Counted from the first letter of the stretch, positions 50,021-61,220 are shown. The stretch is 64,000 nucleotides of DNA from Luteimonas colneyensis (GCF_014836665.1 NZ_JACSQJ010000001.1:186001-250000); one strand, 5' to 3'. Notes: a model not told the origin generated them from the letters alone. Translations and numbers: made by a program.

Positions 50021-51154
50021 TCAGGACGTCATCCGCTCCCAGAAGCCCTTCACGCCGTCGACGAAGGTGCTCGATTTCGGGGAATGGCGGCGCGCGCCCT
50101 CGCCGACGAAGGTGCCCTCGAACTGCTCCAGCAGCTCGCGCTGCGCGGTCGTCAGGTTGACGGGGGTCTCCACCACCACCTTGCAGTACAGGTCGCCCGG
50201 CGCGCGGCTGCGCACCGACTTCACGCCCTTGTCGCGCAGGCGGAAGACCTTGCCGGTCTGGGTCTCGGCCGGGATGCGGATCTCGGCCTCGCCGCCGAGG
50301 GTCGGCACGCGCACGGTATCGCCCAGCGCGGCCTGCGAGATGCGGATCGGCACCTCGCAGTGCAGGTCGTCGCCGTCGCGTTCGAAGATGGCGTGCGGGC
50401 GCACGCGGACCTCGACGTAGAGGTCGCCAGGCTGGGTGCCGGGCGGACCGGCCTCGCCCTCGCCGGACAGGCGGATGCGGTCGCCGGTATCGACGCCCGC
50501 GGGCACCTTGACCTGAAGGACCTTCTCCTCCTCCACGCGGCCGTTGCCGCGGCAGGCCGGGCACGGGGTCCTGAAGGTCTTGCCGCGGCCGTGGCAGGAC
50601 GGGCACGGCTGCTGCATCGAGAAGATGCCGCGCTGGAACCGGACCTGGCCGTGGCCATGGCAGGTGTCGCAAGTCTCGAGCTGGCCGTCCTCGGAGCCCG
50701 TGCCCTTGCAGGGTTCGCACTCGACCAGCGTCGGCAGCTCGATGCGGCGCTCGACGCCGGCGACGGCGTCCTCGAGGTCGAGCTCCATCACGTAGCCGAT
50801 GTCGGCGCCGCGGCGCGGGCCGCGGGCGCCGCCACCGCCGCCGAAGATGTTGCCGAAGATGTCGCCGAAGATGTCGCCCATGTCGGCGCCGCCGAAGCCC
50901 GGGCCGGCGTTGCCGCCGCCCATGCCGTGCTCGAACGCGGTATGGCCGTGCTGGTCGTACATGCGGCGCTTGCCGCCGTCGGACAGGACCTCGTAGGCCT
51001 CCTTGCACTCCTTGAACGCAGCCTCGGCCCTGGCGTCGCCGGGGTTGCGGTCAGGGTGGTGCTTCATCGCGCAGCGGCGATAGGCCTTCTTCAGTTCGTC
51101 CTCGGTGGCGCTGCGGGCCACGCCGAGGACTTCGTAATAGTCACGCTTGCTCAT
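50021..51154 (-). CDS. dnaJ: chaperone protein DnaJ
   Basis: A 377-residue type I J-protein that stimulates the DnaK ATPase. It has the J domain with HPD ([10 protein letters not shown]), a Gly/Phe-rich region ([18 protein letters not shown]), four zinc-finger CXXCXGXG repeats ([32 protein letters not shown]) and a C-terminal substrate domain. Length is standard. It follows dnaK with a 129-bp gap holding a stable hairpin. Confidence 0.98.
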   Translation of the reverse strand: MSKRDYYEVLGVARSATEDELKKAYRRCAMKHHPDRNPGDARAEAAFKECKEAYEVLSDGGKRRMYDQHGHTAFEHGMGGGNAGPGFGGADMGDIFGDIFGNIFGGGGGARGPRRGADIGYVMELDLEDAVAGVERRIELPTLVECEPCKGTGSEDGQLETCDTCHGHGQVRFQRGIFSMQQPCPSCHGRGKTFRTPCPACRGNGRVEEEKVLQVKVPAGVDTGDRIRLSGEGEAGPPGTQPGDLYVEVRVRPHAIFERDGDDLHCEVPIRISQAALGDTVRVPTLGGEAEIRIPAETQTGKVFRLRDKGVKSVRSRAPGDLYCKVVVETPVNLTTAQRELLEQFEGTFVGEGARRHSPKSSTFVDGVKGFWERMTS

Positions 51155-51206
51155 CGATCAGGTCCGTGCTGCCTGGTGGACCCGACGGTGCGGGGTCCGG
51201 ATACGC

Positions 51207-51238
51207 GGCGGGAACCGGGTTTCGATCCGGTCCCCGCC
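51207..51238 (-). other. dnaK-dnaJ intergenic hairpin
   Basis: Arms 51207-51218 and 51227-51238 form a 12-bp stem (one G-U pair in the minus-strand RNA) with an 8-nt loop, 46 bases past the dnaK stop. A second smaller stem (GGACCC/GGGTCC) lies between it and dnaJ. They may reduce dnaJ expression relative to dnaK or protect the dnaK 3' end. Confidence 0.45.
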
Positions 51239-51283
51239 ACGGGGGTGGCCATCGCGGCCATCGCCGCGCCCACGCTGGGGCGA

Positions 51284-53212
<1,929 letters not shown>

Positions 53213-53269
53213 GGGTGTCTAGCCTCTTGGAACTTGGTCGGGGGGGCGGCAGCGCCGCCGATGACTGCT

Positions 53270-53297
53270 ATCTGGGGATGGCGACGGCGCCTTCAAG
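53270..53297 (-). promoter_or_regulatory. sigma-32 (RpoH) heat-shock promoter of dnaK
   Basis: CTTGAA (53297 to 53292) and CCCCAGAT (53277 to 53270) lie on the minus strand with a 14-bp spacer, close to the RpoH consensus CTTGAA-N13-15-CCCCATNT. The expected start is near 53263, about 50 bases before the dnaK ATG. Confidence 0.75.
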
Positions 53298-53325
53298 CGC
53301 TGCGGGGCCGCCGGATGGCGATGCT

Positions 53326-53835
53326 TCAGTCGGCCCTGGCCACGGCCACCATGGCCGGGCGCAGCAGCTGCTCGTTGAGGCGGTAGCCCTTCTGGAACAG
53401 CTGGGCCACGGCGCCTGCCTCGACGCCGGAAGCCTCCACCACGCTCATGGCCTGGTGCAGCTCGGGATTGAAGGCCTCGCCCGCCGCGGGGGCGATCTGG
53501 ACCAGCCCCTGGTTGCCGGTGACCCGGTGCAGCTCGCGCAGGGTCAGCTCGACGCCGTCGTGCAGCGGGCCGGAACCACCGGCGGCGGCCAGCGCCGCGT
53601 CCAGGCTGTCGAAGACCGGCAGCAGGTCGCCCAGCAGCTGCTTGTTGGCGAAGCGGCACGCGTTCTGCACGTCGCGCTCCATGCGGCGGCGCTGGTTCTC
53701 GAGGTCGGCACGGTCGATCAGGGATTGCGCGCGCACCTGCTCGAGCTCGGCGCGGAGGGTTTCGATCACGTCTTCCAGCGGAAGGTCTTCGGCGGGCGCC
53801 TCGGCGGCGTGGTCGGGCGTCTGTTCGGTGGTCAT
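53326..53835 (-). CDS. grpE: nucleotide exchange factor GrpE
   Basis: A 169-residue co-chaperone that releases ADP from DnaK. It has an acidic N-terminus, the long dimerisation helix (LRAELEQVRAQSLIDRADLENQRRRMERD, broken by the usual heptads) and the C-terminal beta domain (LVQIAPAAGEAFNPELHQAM, VAQLFQKGYRLNEQLLRPA). Start at 53835 overlaps the hrcA stop (ATGA). A 113-bp gap with the heat-shock promoter separates it from dnaK. Confidence 0.97.
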   Translation of the reverse strand: MTTEQTPDHAAEAPAEDLPLEDVIETLRAELEQVRAQSLIDRADLENQRRRMERDVQNACRFANKQLLGDLLPVFDSLDAALAAAGGSGPLHDGVELTLRELHRVTGNQGLVQIAPAAGEAFNPELHQAMSVVEASGVEAGAVAQLFQKGYRLNEQLLRPAMVAVARAD

Positions 53836-54923
53836 CGCTCTCGTGGGTCCGGAGTGGCTCGGTCCGCACTCAGTGGGGATGCCGCGTCGGGATTCAAGGC
53901 GGCGCCCAGCACCTCGGCGGTGGCCTGGACCACCGGGATCACCCGGTCGTAGGCCATCCGGGTCGGGCCGATCACCCCGAGCACGCCCAGCACCCGTCCC
54001 TCCGCGCCGTAGGGCGCGGTCACCAGGGACATCCCGGCCATCGACGCGACCCCGGTCTCCTCGCCGAAGAACACCCGCACGCCGGCGGCCTTCACCGTGC
54101 GCTCGAGCAGCTGCAGGATCTCGCGCTTCTCCGAAAACGCATCGAACAGCTCGCGCAGGCGGTCGAGGTCGGACAGGTCCTGCAGGCCCAGCAGCCGGGC
54201 CTGGCCGGCCACCACCATGTCCTCGCCGCCCGGCGCCAGCGCCTGCTCGGCGAGCTCGGTGCTGGCGCGCAGCAGGCCCTCGAGCTCGCTGCGCGCGCTG
54301 CGCAGCTCGCGCAGCAGGCCGGCGCGGATCGCCGGCAGCGGCTGGCCAGCGAACTGGGCGTTGAGGTAGTTGGCCACCCGCTCCAGCTCGGCGGCGTCGT
54401 AGGCCCGGCGGGTCTGGACGATGCGGTTCTGCACCTCGTTGTCGGCGAAGACCACGATCGCCATCACCCGCTGGCCGTCGAGCGGCACGAAGTCGATCTG
54501 GCGGAAGGCGAACTGCTCGCGCCCGGGCACGCTGACCACGCCGACGAAGCGGGTCATCGCCGACACCAGCTCGGAGGCACTGCCCAGCAGCGACTGGGTG
54601 CCGCCGCCGGGCGCCAGCCCCCCACGCAGCCGGTCGACCTCACGCTCGTCGAGCGGGCTCAGCTGCAGCAGCGAATCGACGAAGACCCGGTAGCCACGCG
54701 CGGTCGGCACGCGGCCGGCCGAGGTGTGCGGCGCCGACAGCAGGCCGACTTCCTCGAGGTCGGACAGGATGTTGCGGATCGTGGCCGGGCTGACGTCGAG
54801 GCCAGCGTGGCGCGCGAGGGTCTGCGAGCCGACCGGTTCGCCGTCGCGGATGTGGCGCGCGACGAGCGTGCGCAGCAGCTGGCGGGCGCGGGCGTCGAGC
54901 GGATCGTCAGGGCGTCGGGACAT
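53832..54923 (-). CDS. hrcA: heat-inducible transcriptional repressor HrcA
   Basis: A 363-residue repressor that binds CIRCE elements at groESL and dnaK operons. It has the winged-helix domain (RQLLRTLVARHIRDGEPVGSQTL, PATIRNILSDLEEVGLL, HTSAGRVPTARGYR) and the C-terminal dimerisation and GAF-like part (GPTRMAYDRVIPVV). Start at 54923. A promoter-like pair upstream would put the transcript start at or next to the ATG. I see no CIRCE in the 90-bp upstream gap or before dnaK. Confidence 0.95.
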   Translation of the reverse strand: MSRRPDDPLDARARQLLRTLVARHIRDGEPVGSQTLARHAGLDVSPATIRNILSDLEEVGLLSAPHTSAGRVPTARGYRVFVDSLLQLSPLDEREVDRLRGGLAPGGGTQSLLGSASELVSAMTRFVGVVSVPGREQFAFRQIDFVPLDGQRVMAIVVFADNEVQNRIVQTRRAYDAAELERVANYLNAQFAGQPLPAIRAGLLRELRSARSELEGLLRASTELAEQALAPGGEDMVVAGQARLLGLQDLSDLDRLRELFDAFSEKREILQLLERTVKAAGVRVFFGEETGVASMAGMSLVTAPYGAEGRVLGVLGVIGPTRMAYDRVIPVVQATAEVLGAALNPDAASPLSADRATPDPRER

Positions 54924-54929
54924 GCCGCG

Positions 54930-54958
54930 GGTATACGTCCGACGGGCGGCCGTCGCAA
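54930..54958 (-). promoter_or_regulatory. sigma-70 promoter of hrcA
   Basis: TTGCGA (54958 to 54953) and TATACC (54935 to 54930) on the minus strand are 17 bases apart. The expected start is at about 54923, which is the A of the hrcA ATG, so the message would be leaderless or nearly so. Confidence 0.5.
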
Positions 54959-55013
54959 GCGGCGAGATCCGCCGATGACAGGCTGCGCGCCTCCACGGCA
55001 CAATTCGCACGCC

Positions 55014-56693
55014 ATGTTGAAGCGCCTGTCGATCAAGGATTTCGCCGTCGTCTCCGCCACCGAGCTCGAGTTCGGGCCGGGGCTCACCGTCGTGTCCGGC
55101 GAGACCGGCGCCGGCAAGTCGCTGATCGTCGACGCGCTGGGCTTCCTGTCCGGGCTGCGCGCCGACAGCGGCATGGTCCGCCACGGCGCCCAGCGCGCCG
55201 AGCTCGACGCCGAGTTCGCGCTCGAGGATTCGCCCGCGGCGCTGGCCTGGCTGCGCGAGCAGGAATTCGATGATGGCGCCGGCTGCCAGCTGCGCCGCAC
55301 CCTGCGCGCCGACGGCGGGTCGCGCGCCTGGATCAACGGCCGCCCGGCCACGCTGTCGCAGCTGGGCGCGCTGGCCGCGCTGCTGGTGGAAATCCACGGC
55401 CAGCACGAGCACCAGGCGCTGCTGTCGCGGGGCAGCCAGCTGGCGCTCCTCGACGCCTTCGGCCGCCACGAGGCGGAGCTGTCCGCGGTCGCGCAGGCGG
55501 CGCGCGCCTGGTCGGCGCTGCTGCGCGAGCGCGACCTGCTCAACGCCGCCGGCGACGTCTCCGACCGCATCGACTTCCTCGGCCACCAGCTGGGCGAGCT
55601 GGAGCGCGAGGCGCTGGAGCCGGACGCGATCGCCGACCTGGTCGCCGCGCACCGGCGACAGGCCCACGGCGCGGAGCTGGTCGAGGCCTGCGACACCGCG
55701 CTGGAACGCCTGGGCGGCGACAGCGACGCGCTGCCGGCGGCCGTGCAGCAGCTGCGCGGCCTGCTCGCGCGCATGCAGGCGCACGAGCCACGCCTGGGCG
55801 AGGTGGACGCCATGCTCGAGGGCGCCGCCATCCAGCTCGACGAAGCCGCCGTGCTGCTCGACCGCATCCGCGCGGACCTCGACATCGATCCCGGGCAGAT
55901 GCAGCAGCACGACGCCCGCCTGTCGCGCCTGCACGAACTCTCGCGCAAGCACCGCGTGCCGCTCGAGGCCCTTGCGGCGCACCGCGACGCGCTGGCCGCC
56001 GAGCTCCAGTCCCTGTCCACGTCCGCGAAGCGGCTGGAGGGCCTGGGCGCCGAGATCGAGTCCGCCGCTTCCGCATGGCGCGGCGCGGCGGCGAAGCTCG
56101 GCAAGGCGCGCGCAAAGGCCGCGTCCGCGCTCGGCAAGGCGACGACCGCGCTGATCGGCGAGCTGGGCATGGGCGGCGGCCGCTTCGAGATCACGCTGGA
56201 GCCCACCGCCGGCGACGCCCCGGACGCCCAGGGCGGCGAGCGCGCCGAGTTCCTAGTCACGGCCAACGCCGGCCAGCCGCCGCGCCCGCTGCGCAAGGTG
56301 GCTTCCGGCGGCGAGCTGTCGCGCATCTCGCTGGCGATCGAGGTCGCCGCGCTGGGACTGGACGCGGTCCAGACCATGGTCTTCGACGAGGTCGACTCCG
56401 GCATCGGTGGCAACGTCGCCGGCATCGTCGGCCGCAAGCTGCGCGACCTGGGCAGCCGCCGCCAGGTGCTGTGCGTGACCCACCTGCCCCAGGTCGCGGC
56501 CCAGGGCCACGCCCACTACCGGGTCAGCAAGGCCGAAAGTGACGGCATGACCCAGAGCGCGGTGCGCCTGCTCGACGACGCCGGGCGCCAGGAGGAACTG
56601 GCGCGCATGCTGGGCGGGATCGAGGTCAGTCGCGAGGCGCGGGCGGCGGCGAAGCGCCTGCTGCGCGAGGCCGAGGGAACACCGGCCGCGTAA
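55014..56693 (+). CDS. recN: DNA repair protein RecN
   Basis: A 559-residue SMC-like ATPase of double-strand-break repair. Walker A SGETGAGKS (28-36), the long coiled-coil middle, the signature RKVASGGELSRISLAIE, Walker B MVFDEVDSGIGG and the final VTHLPQVAAQGHAHYRV are present. It diverges from hrcA across a 90-bp gap. I see no LexA box in that gap, unlike E. coli recN. Confidence 0.97.
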   Translation: MLKRLSIKDFAVVSATELEFGPGLTVVSGETGAGKSLIVDALGFLSGLRADSGMVRHGAQRAELDAEFALEDSPAALAWLREQEFDDGAGCQLRRTLRADGGSRAWINGRPATLSQLGALAALLVEIHGQHEHQALLSRGSQLALLDAFGRHEAELSAVAQAARAWSALLRERDLLNAAGDVSDRIDFLGHQLGELEREALEPDAIADLVAAHRRQAHGAELVEACDTALERLGGDSDALPAAVQQLRGLLARMQAHEPRLGEVDAMLEGAAIQLDEAAVLLDRIRADLDIDPGQMQQHDARLSRLHELSRKHRVPLEALAAHRDALAAELQSLSTSAKRLEGLGAEIESAASAWRGAAAKLGKARAKAASALGKATTALIGELGMGGGRFEITLEPTAGDAPDAQGGERAEFLVTANAGQPPRPLRKVASGGELSRISLAIEVAALGLDAVQTMVFDEVDSGIGGNVAGIVGRKLRDLGSRRQVLCVTHLPQVAAQGHAHYRVSKAESDGMTQSAVRLLDDAGRQEELARMLGGIEVSREARAAAKRLLREAEGTPAA

Positions 56694-56723
56694 GGGGCCG
56701 GCCGGGGACGGCCGCTCCGGCCG

Positions 56724-57128
56724 TCAGCGCTTCTTGCGCACGTAGAGCACCAGCGAGTGCTCTTCGAGGATGTAGCCGTGCTTCTCGGCGATCTGGTGCT
56801 GAAGCGCCTCGATCTCGGGACTCTCGAACTCGATGATCCTGCCGCTGTCGACATCGACCATGTGGTCGTGATGGCCGCCGCGGTCGATCTCGTAGACGGC
56901 GGTGCCGCCCTCGAAGTTGTGCTTCAGCACCAGGCCCGCGGCCTCGAACTGGGTGAGCACGCGGTAGACCGTGGCCAGCCCGATCTCGTCGCCGGAATCC
57001 AGCAGCTGCCGGTAGATATCCTCGGCGGTCATGTGGTGCTGCGCGGTCTTCTGCTCGAGCAGCTGCAGGATGCGCATGCGCGGATGGGTGACCTTCAATC
57101 CGGCCTTGCGCAGCTCGTTGGTTTCCAT
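56724..57128 (-). CDS. fur: ferric uptake regulator Fur
   Basis: A 134-residue iron-dependent repressor. The N-terminal winged helix (RKAGLKVTHPRMRILQLLE, GLATVYRVLTQFEAAGLV) and the metal sites in HHDHMVDV and the C-terminal HSLVLYVRK match Fur. The two Cys of the CXXC zinc site of E. coli Fur are absent (HHDHMVDVDSGR), as in the Pseudomonas and Xanthomonas type. It diverges from bamE, the standard gammaproteobacterial pairing, and converges on recN. Confidence 0.96.
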   Translation of the reverse strand: METNELRKAGLKVTHPRMRILQLLEQKTAQHHMTAEDIYRQLLDSGDEIGLATVYRVLTQFEAAGLVLKHNFEGGTAVYEIDRGGHHDHMVDVDSGRIIEFESPEIEALQHQIAEKHGYILEEHSLVLYVRKKR

Positions 57129-57232
57129 GCGTCTCCCATGGGCAGTCGGCAGGGGGGCGCCAGCTGCCTTATCCGGTTGCCGTGGCCGGTCGAGTGTATC
57201 ATCGCGACATGTCCGTTCCGACCTGGCCCCCG

Positions 57233-57625
57233 ATGCACAAGCTGATCGCCCCCGCCCTCCTCGCCTGCCTCACCGCGGGCTGCGGCATCCTCTACAAGCA
57301 GCCGATCTACCAGGGCACGCTGGTCTCCCCGGACAGCGTCGAGCAGCTGCAGGTCGGCATGAGCCGGCAGCAGGTCGAGGCGCTGCTGGGCACGCCGTCG
57401 ATCCGCGACCCGTTCCACCACGACCGCTGGGACTACACCGCCACCGAGCGCGTGGGCCGCACCGGCAGGACCGAGAAGCGCAACTTCGTGGTGCATTTCG
57501 AGGGCGACGCGGTGACGCGCTGGGAAGGCGACTACTTCCCCGCCCGCGACCAGGAGCTCATCCAGGACGTGCGCCGGCAGTTCGGTCCGAACCTGGCGCG
57601 CCCGAAGAAGGGCGGCGGCCGCTGA
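57233..57625 (+). CDS. bamE: outer membrane protein assembly factor BamE
   Basis: A 130-residue lipoprotein of the BAM complex that inserts outer-membrane beta-barrels. The signal peptide ends in a lipobox LTAGC with C17; the SmpA/OmlA domain has YQGTLVSPDSVEQLQVGMSR (split), QVEALLGTPSIRDPFHHDRWDY and VVHFEGDAVTRWEGD. The start at 57233 (MHKLIAP) makes a normal lipoprotein signal; a Met eight codons upstream is less likely. Divergent to fur and convergent with rnfH. Confidence 0.95.
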   Translation: MHKLIAPALLACLTAGCGILYKQPIYQGTLVSPDSVEQLQVGMSRQQVEALLGTPSIRDPFHHDRWDYTATERVGRTGRTEKRNFVVHFEGDAVTRWEGDYFPARDQELIQDVRRQFGPNLARPKKGGGR

Positions 57626-57626
57626 G

Positions 57627-57884
57627 TCAGCGCCCCTTGCGGGCGGCCCTGCGCCGCCTCGCCTCCTTGGGATCGAGCTGCAGCGGCCGCAGCAGCTCGA
57701 CGCGATCGCCCTCGCGAAGCGGCGCATCCGCCGCCGCACGCAGCCCGAAGACCGCGTAGCCGTCGATACCCTCCAGCGGCAGTCCGCTGGCGGCCACCGC
57801 GTCGGCCACCGTCGCCGCGTCGTCCAGCTCGACCCGTACCGAGCGGTGCGCACGCGGCAGCGCCAGCACCACCTCCACGCGCAT
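57627..57884 (-). CDS. rnfH: RnfH family ubiquitin-like protein (RatB)
   Basis: An 85-residue protein with a beta-grasp fold (UPF0125/RnfH). Its MRVEVVLALPRAHRSVRVEL start and VADAVAASGLPLEGIDGYAVFG then GDRVELLRPLQLDPKEARRRRA blocks are typical. It lies two bases after ratA, forming the known ratA-rnfH pair. In E. coli it was named RatB beside the toxin RatA, but an antitoxin role is not established. Confidence 0.9.
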   Translation of the reverse strand: MRVEVVLALPRAHRSVRVELDDAATVADAVAASGLPLEGIDGYAVFGLRAAADAPLREGDRVELLRPLQLDPKEARRRRAARKGR

Positions 57885-57886
57885 GC

Positions 57887-58315
57887 TCAGTCCGCCGAAT
57901 CCGCGACGCGCACGAAGTCGTCGACCATGCGGTCGGCCAGCCCCTGCAGGCCCAGCCTCAGCGCCGGGACCAGCAGCCGGCTGCGCGGCTCGAAGTCCAG
58001 CGACAGGGTGACCTTGCAGGCCGACTCGTCGAGCGCGTGGAAGTCCCAGCGCCCCTCCAGCCTCCGGAACGGGCCGTCGCGCAGCGCCATGTCGATGCGG
58101 TGCGGCGGCTGCAGCCGGTTCTCCGTGGTGAACCAGGTGCTGATCCCGCCGATCCCGAGTTCGAGCCGCCCCAGCATCCGCTCGGGCCCGGCGTCGATCA
58201 CCTCGGCGCCGCTGCACCAGGCGAACCGGCGCGGATAGGCCTCGACGTCGTTGACCAGGTCGAACATCCGCGCGGCGGAGTGCTCGACCAGTGCGGACCG
58301 GGTGATCGTGGGCAT
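57887..58315 (-). CDS. ratA: RatA / coenzyme Q-binding START-type protein
   Basis: A 142-residue START-fold protein. The [20 protein letters not shown] start and [33 protein letters not shown] and the terminal [10 protein letters not shown] match RatA (Pfam polyketide cyclase/COQ10). E. coli RatA was described as a toxin blocking 70S association, while homologues bind ubiquinone, so physiological role is uncertain. Start at 58315. Divergent from smpB with a 23-bp gap, as in many gammaproteobacteria. Confidence 0.92.
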   Translation of the reverse strand: MPTITRSALVEHSAARMFDLVNDVEAYPRRFAWCSGAEVIDAGPERMLGRLELGIGGISTWFTTENRLQPPHRIDMALRDGPFRRLEGRWDFHALDESACKVTLSLDFEPRSRLLVPALRLGLQGLADRMVDDFVRVADSAD

Positions 58316-58338
58316 GGGCGGTGTGGGAGAATGGCGCG

Positions 58339-58836
58339 ATGGGCAAGAAGGCAAAGGATAAGGGAAAGGCCGGCGACGGGGGCACGATCGCGCTCAACAA
58401 GCGCGCGCGCCACGAGTACCAGCTGGGCGATCGCCACGAGGCCGGCCTCGCGCTGCAGGGCTGGGAGCTGAAGGCGATCCGCGCCGGCCGCGCCAACATC
58501 GGCGAGAGCTACGCGGTGGTGCGCGGCGGCGAACTGTTCCTGTTCGGCGCGCAGATCACGCCGCTGATCCAGGCCTCCACGCACGTGGTCGCCGACGAGC
58601 GCCGCACGCGCAAGCTGCTGATGCATCGCCACGAGATCGACAAGCTGGTCGGCCTGGTGCAGCGCGAGGGCTACACCATCGTGCCCACCGCGCTCTACTG
58701 GAAGGGCAACAAGGTCAAGGCCGAGGTCGCCCTGGCCAAGGGCAAGCAGTCGCACGACAAGCGCGACGCCGCGAAGGAACGCGACTGGCAGCGCGACAGG
58801 CAGCGCGTGATGCGCCGCCACAACCGCGACGCCTGA
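58339..58836 (+). CDS. smpB: SsrA-binding protein SmpB
   Basis: A 165-residue partner of tmRNA in trans-translation. The OB-fold core has [39 protein letters not shown], and [14 protein letters not shown]; the basic C-terminal tail ([20 protein letters not shown]) is as expected. Start at 58339. Its RNA partner lies 2.4 kb downstream, past an oppositely oriented kinase gene. Confidence 0.97.
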   Translation: MGKKAKDKGKAGDGGTIALNKRARHEYQLGDRHEAGLALQGWELKAIRAGRANIGESYAVVRGGELFLFGAQITPLIQASTHVVADERRTRKLLMHRHEIDKLVGLVQREGYTIVPTALYWKGNKVKAEVALAKGKQSHDKRDAAKERDWQRDRQRVMRRHNRDA

Positions 58837-58842
58837 GCCGCC

Positions 58843-61047
58843 TCAGCCCGGCTCGTCCGGCAGGGTGAACCTGAAGCGTGCGCCGTGCCCGGGCCTGCCC
58901 TCGCCGGTGATGGTGCCGCCGTGGCGCTCGATGATGCGCTTCACCGAGGCCAGGCCGATGCCTTCGCCGCTGAACTCGTCGGCCGCGTGCAGGCGCTGGA
59001 AGGGACGGAACAGCTTGTTGGCGTAGGCCGGCTCGAAGCCGGCGCCATTGTCGGCGACCTCGAACCAGTCGTGGCCGCCCTCGTGCAGGACGCGGAAGGA
59101 AATGCGCGCATCCGCGGTGTCGCGGGTGAACTTCCAGGCATTGCCCAGCAGGTTGCCCAGCAGGTTGCGCACCAGCGCGCTGTCGCCCGAGGCCTGCAGC
59201 CCCGCTTCGATGTCGACCTCGACGCTGCGCTCCGGCTCGCCCTGCGCGAGCTCGGCCACGATGTCCTCGGCCATGGCCGACAGGTCCAGGCACTCTCGCC
59301 TGAGCTCTCCGCGCGACACGCGCGACATCTTCAGCAGCGCGTCGATCAGCTCGCCCATGCGCGCGGTGGCGGCGCGCACCCGGGCCATGTAGCCGCGGCC
59401 GACGTCGTCGAAGGCGTCGCCGTGGCGGTCCAGCGCCATCCGGCTGAACCCGTCGATGGCGCGCAGCGGCGCGCGCAGGTCGTGCGAGATGGTGTAGGCG
59501 AAGGATTCCAGCTCCTCGTTGGCGCGGGTAAGCTCGCGCGTGCGCCGCGCCACCCGCGCCTCCAGGGTGCGGTTGAGCGCGAGCACCTGGGCCTCCGCGC
59601 GCAGGCGGTCGGTGATGTCCTCGACCTGTACCAGGCTGGCGATGCCCTCACCCTCCTCGCCGGGCACCTGCGCGTAGGTCAGGTGCACGTGCCGGAGGTC
59701 GCCGTCGTCGCGGCGGAGCTCGCGCGTGACCCGGTAGACGCTGCCCGACGCCCCCCGCGCGCGGAGCTCCGCGGCGCTGTCCACGCCCGTGAACAGGCCA
59801 TCGAAGTCGCGACCCATCAGCTCCTCGGGCGAGGCCCGGAGAATGTTGGCCAGCGCCAGGTTGCTGTCGATGATCCGGCCGTCGCGATCCAGCAGCGCCT
59901 TGCCGATGGCGGAGAAGCGCATCGCGCTGCGGAAGCGCTGCTCGCTGCGGCGATAGGAGTCGCTCATGCGCGCCGCGATCCGCTGCGCGCGCGACTGCGT
60001 GCGGGCGAGGATCATCGCCAGCGCGAACAGCAGCAGTGACGCCAGCACGCCCACGTAGATCGTCCCCGACGGGCCGAGCAGGCCGGCGTCCTGGCGCGCG
60101 TCCGGTGACTGGTGGAAATCCAGCCGCCAGCGTCGACCGTAGACCTGCTCGACCACGCTGTGCCGGGCGCCCTCGACGCCAGGGGCCGGGAAGTCCGCAT
60201 CGTCGATCGGGAACACCGCGAGTCCGGGCGCACCCCCGGCATCCGCGGCGTCACTGCCGGCCTCGCCGATGTCGACGATGCGCATCGTCATGCCCTCGCG
60301 GCCTTCGGGCACTGCGTTGGCGACGAACATGTCCAAGCGGAACGGCGCGCAGACCCAGCCGGCCAGCGCCGCGGTGCGCGCCGACGGATTGGCCGGGACG
60401 ATTCCGCTGCGGTAGACCGGTGCGTAGATCACCAGCCCCGGGCCCGAGCCGGCCTGCACCGCCGGCATCGGCGCGGTGATGCGGGCCGCCGCGCTCGCCC
60501 GGGCCGCGCGCATGGCGGCGGCCTGCACCGGTTCGGTGAGCATGTCGAAGCCGACCGCGTCGGCATTGCCCAGGGTCTGCGGCTCGAGCAGCACGATCGG
60601 TCCGTATTCCGGTCGTGCGCCGGGCGGCTCGACCCGGAACAGCACGCGCGAGGCGTGGCGCTGCTCGAGCTGGAACTCCTGCAGCTGCGCGGGCGACATC
60701 GACGCCGCGTAGCAGAGCCCGAGCATGGCCGGGAACCGCTCCGCCAGGTCCAGGCCATCGGCGTAGTTGCGCCACTGGCGCGCGCTCGGGCGCTCCACCG
60801 CGGCGAGGAGGGACACGCCGCCGCGCGTGATCAGCTCGTAGGTCAGCAGCTGCTGGCGCAGGCCGGCGGTCACCTGTTCGGCGTCGGCGGCGAGCCTGGC
60901 CTCGGCCAGCGCCCGCTCACGGTTGTCGGCGCCGGTCGCGTAAATGGCCACGAGCGTCAGCGATGCGAGCAACACCAGGCCCGCCAGCATGTAGCCCTGG
61001 CGGGGTGGCAGCGGTTCGCCAGCGGGCATGTCGTCGCGGATGGCCAT
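58843..61047 (-). CDS. CHASE-PAS sensor histidine kinase (orphan)
   Basis: A 734-residue membrane kinase. The first span (about 19-39) is followed by a periplasmic CHASE-type domain (FPAMLGLCYAASMSP, IVLLEPQTLGNADAVGFDM), a second span (about 334-354), a PAS domain (MRFSAIGKALLDRDGRIID, ELMGRDFDGLF), a coiled coil, HisKA with H522 in ISHDLRAPLRAIDGFS, and HATPase motifs (NLLGNAWKFTRD, NGAGFEPAYA, GEGIGLASVKRI). No response regulator is adjacent, so output is unknown. CHASE domains sense small extracytoplasmic molecules. It lies between smpB and tmRNA. Confidence 0.85.
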   Translation of the reverse strand: MAIRDDMPAGEPLPPRQGYMLAGLVLLASLTLVAIYATGADNRERALAEARLAADAEQVTAGLRQQLLTYELITRGGVSLLAAVERPSARQWRNYADGLDLAERFPAMLGLCYAASMSPAQLQEFQLEQRHASRVLFRVEPPGARPEYGPIVLLEPQTLGNADAVGFDMLTEPVQAAAMRAARASAAARITAPMPAVQAGSGPGLVIYAPVYRSGIVPANPSARTAALAGWVCAPFRLDMFVANAVPEGREGMTMRIVDIGEAGSDAADAGGAPGLAVFPIDDADFPAPGVEGARHSVVEQVYGRRWRLDFHQSPDARQDAGLLGPSGTIYVGVLASLLLFALAMILARTQSRAQRIAARMSDSYRRSEQRFRSAMRFSAIGKALLDRDGRIIDSNLALANILRASPEELMGRDFDGLFTGVDSAAELRARGASGSVYRVTRELRRDDGDLRHVHLTYAQVPGEEGEGIASLVQVEDITDRLRAEAQVLALNRTLEARVARRTRELTRANEELESFAYTISHDLRAPLRAIDGFSRMALDRHGDAFDDVGRGYMARVRAATARMGELIDALLKMSRVSRGELRRECLDLSAMAEDIVAELAQGEPERSVEVDIEAGLQASGDSALVRNLLGNLLGNAWKFTRDTADARISFRVLHEGGHDWFEVADNGAGFEPAYANKLFRPFQRLHAADEFSGEGIGLASVKRIIERHGGTITGEGRPGHGARFRFTLPDEPG

Positions 61048-61138
61048 CGCGGCGAGGATAACGCGTGCCGCGGCCGCGCCGGATGCCGCGCGTGGCGGTG
61101 CGCGGCTGAACGCCGGCGCATGGCCGGCGCCACGTCCC

Positions 61139-61166
61139 TTGCGGACGCCGCCTCCGCCCCTATACT
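61139..61166 (+). promoter_or_regulatory. promoter of tmRNA gene
   Basis: TTGCGG (61139-61144) and TATACT (61161-61166) are 16 bases apart. The transcript start is expected near 61173, about 48 bases before the mature 5' end, in keeping with RNase P trimming of a pre-tmRNA. Confidence 0.55.
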
Positions 61167-61220
61167 GGGTCCATCAAGCGCGTTCCTGCCATCCGGCAAG
61201 GCGCCAGCGGTCCCGGACAC

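Noticed and set aside
54924-55013. CIRCE element upstream of hrcA
   Set aside because: Looked for TTAGCACTC-N9-GAGTGCTAA here and before dnaK. Only a GACTGCTA half-like match (53263-53270) was found and the other half does not pair.
54924-55013. LexA/SOS box for recN
   Set aside because: The gap between hrcA and recN contains no palindrome resembling known LexA boxes of E. coli or xanthomonads.
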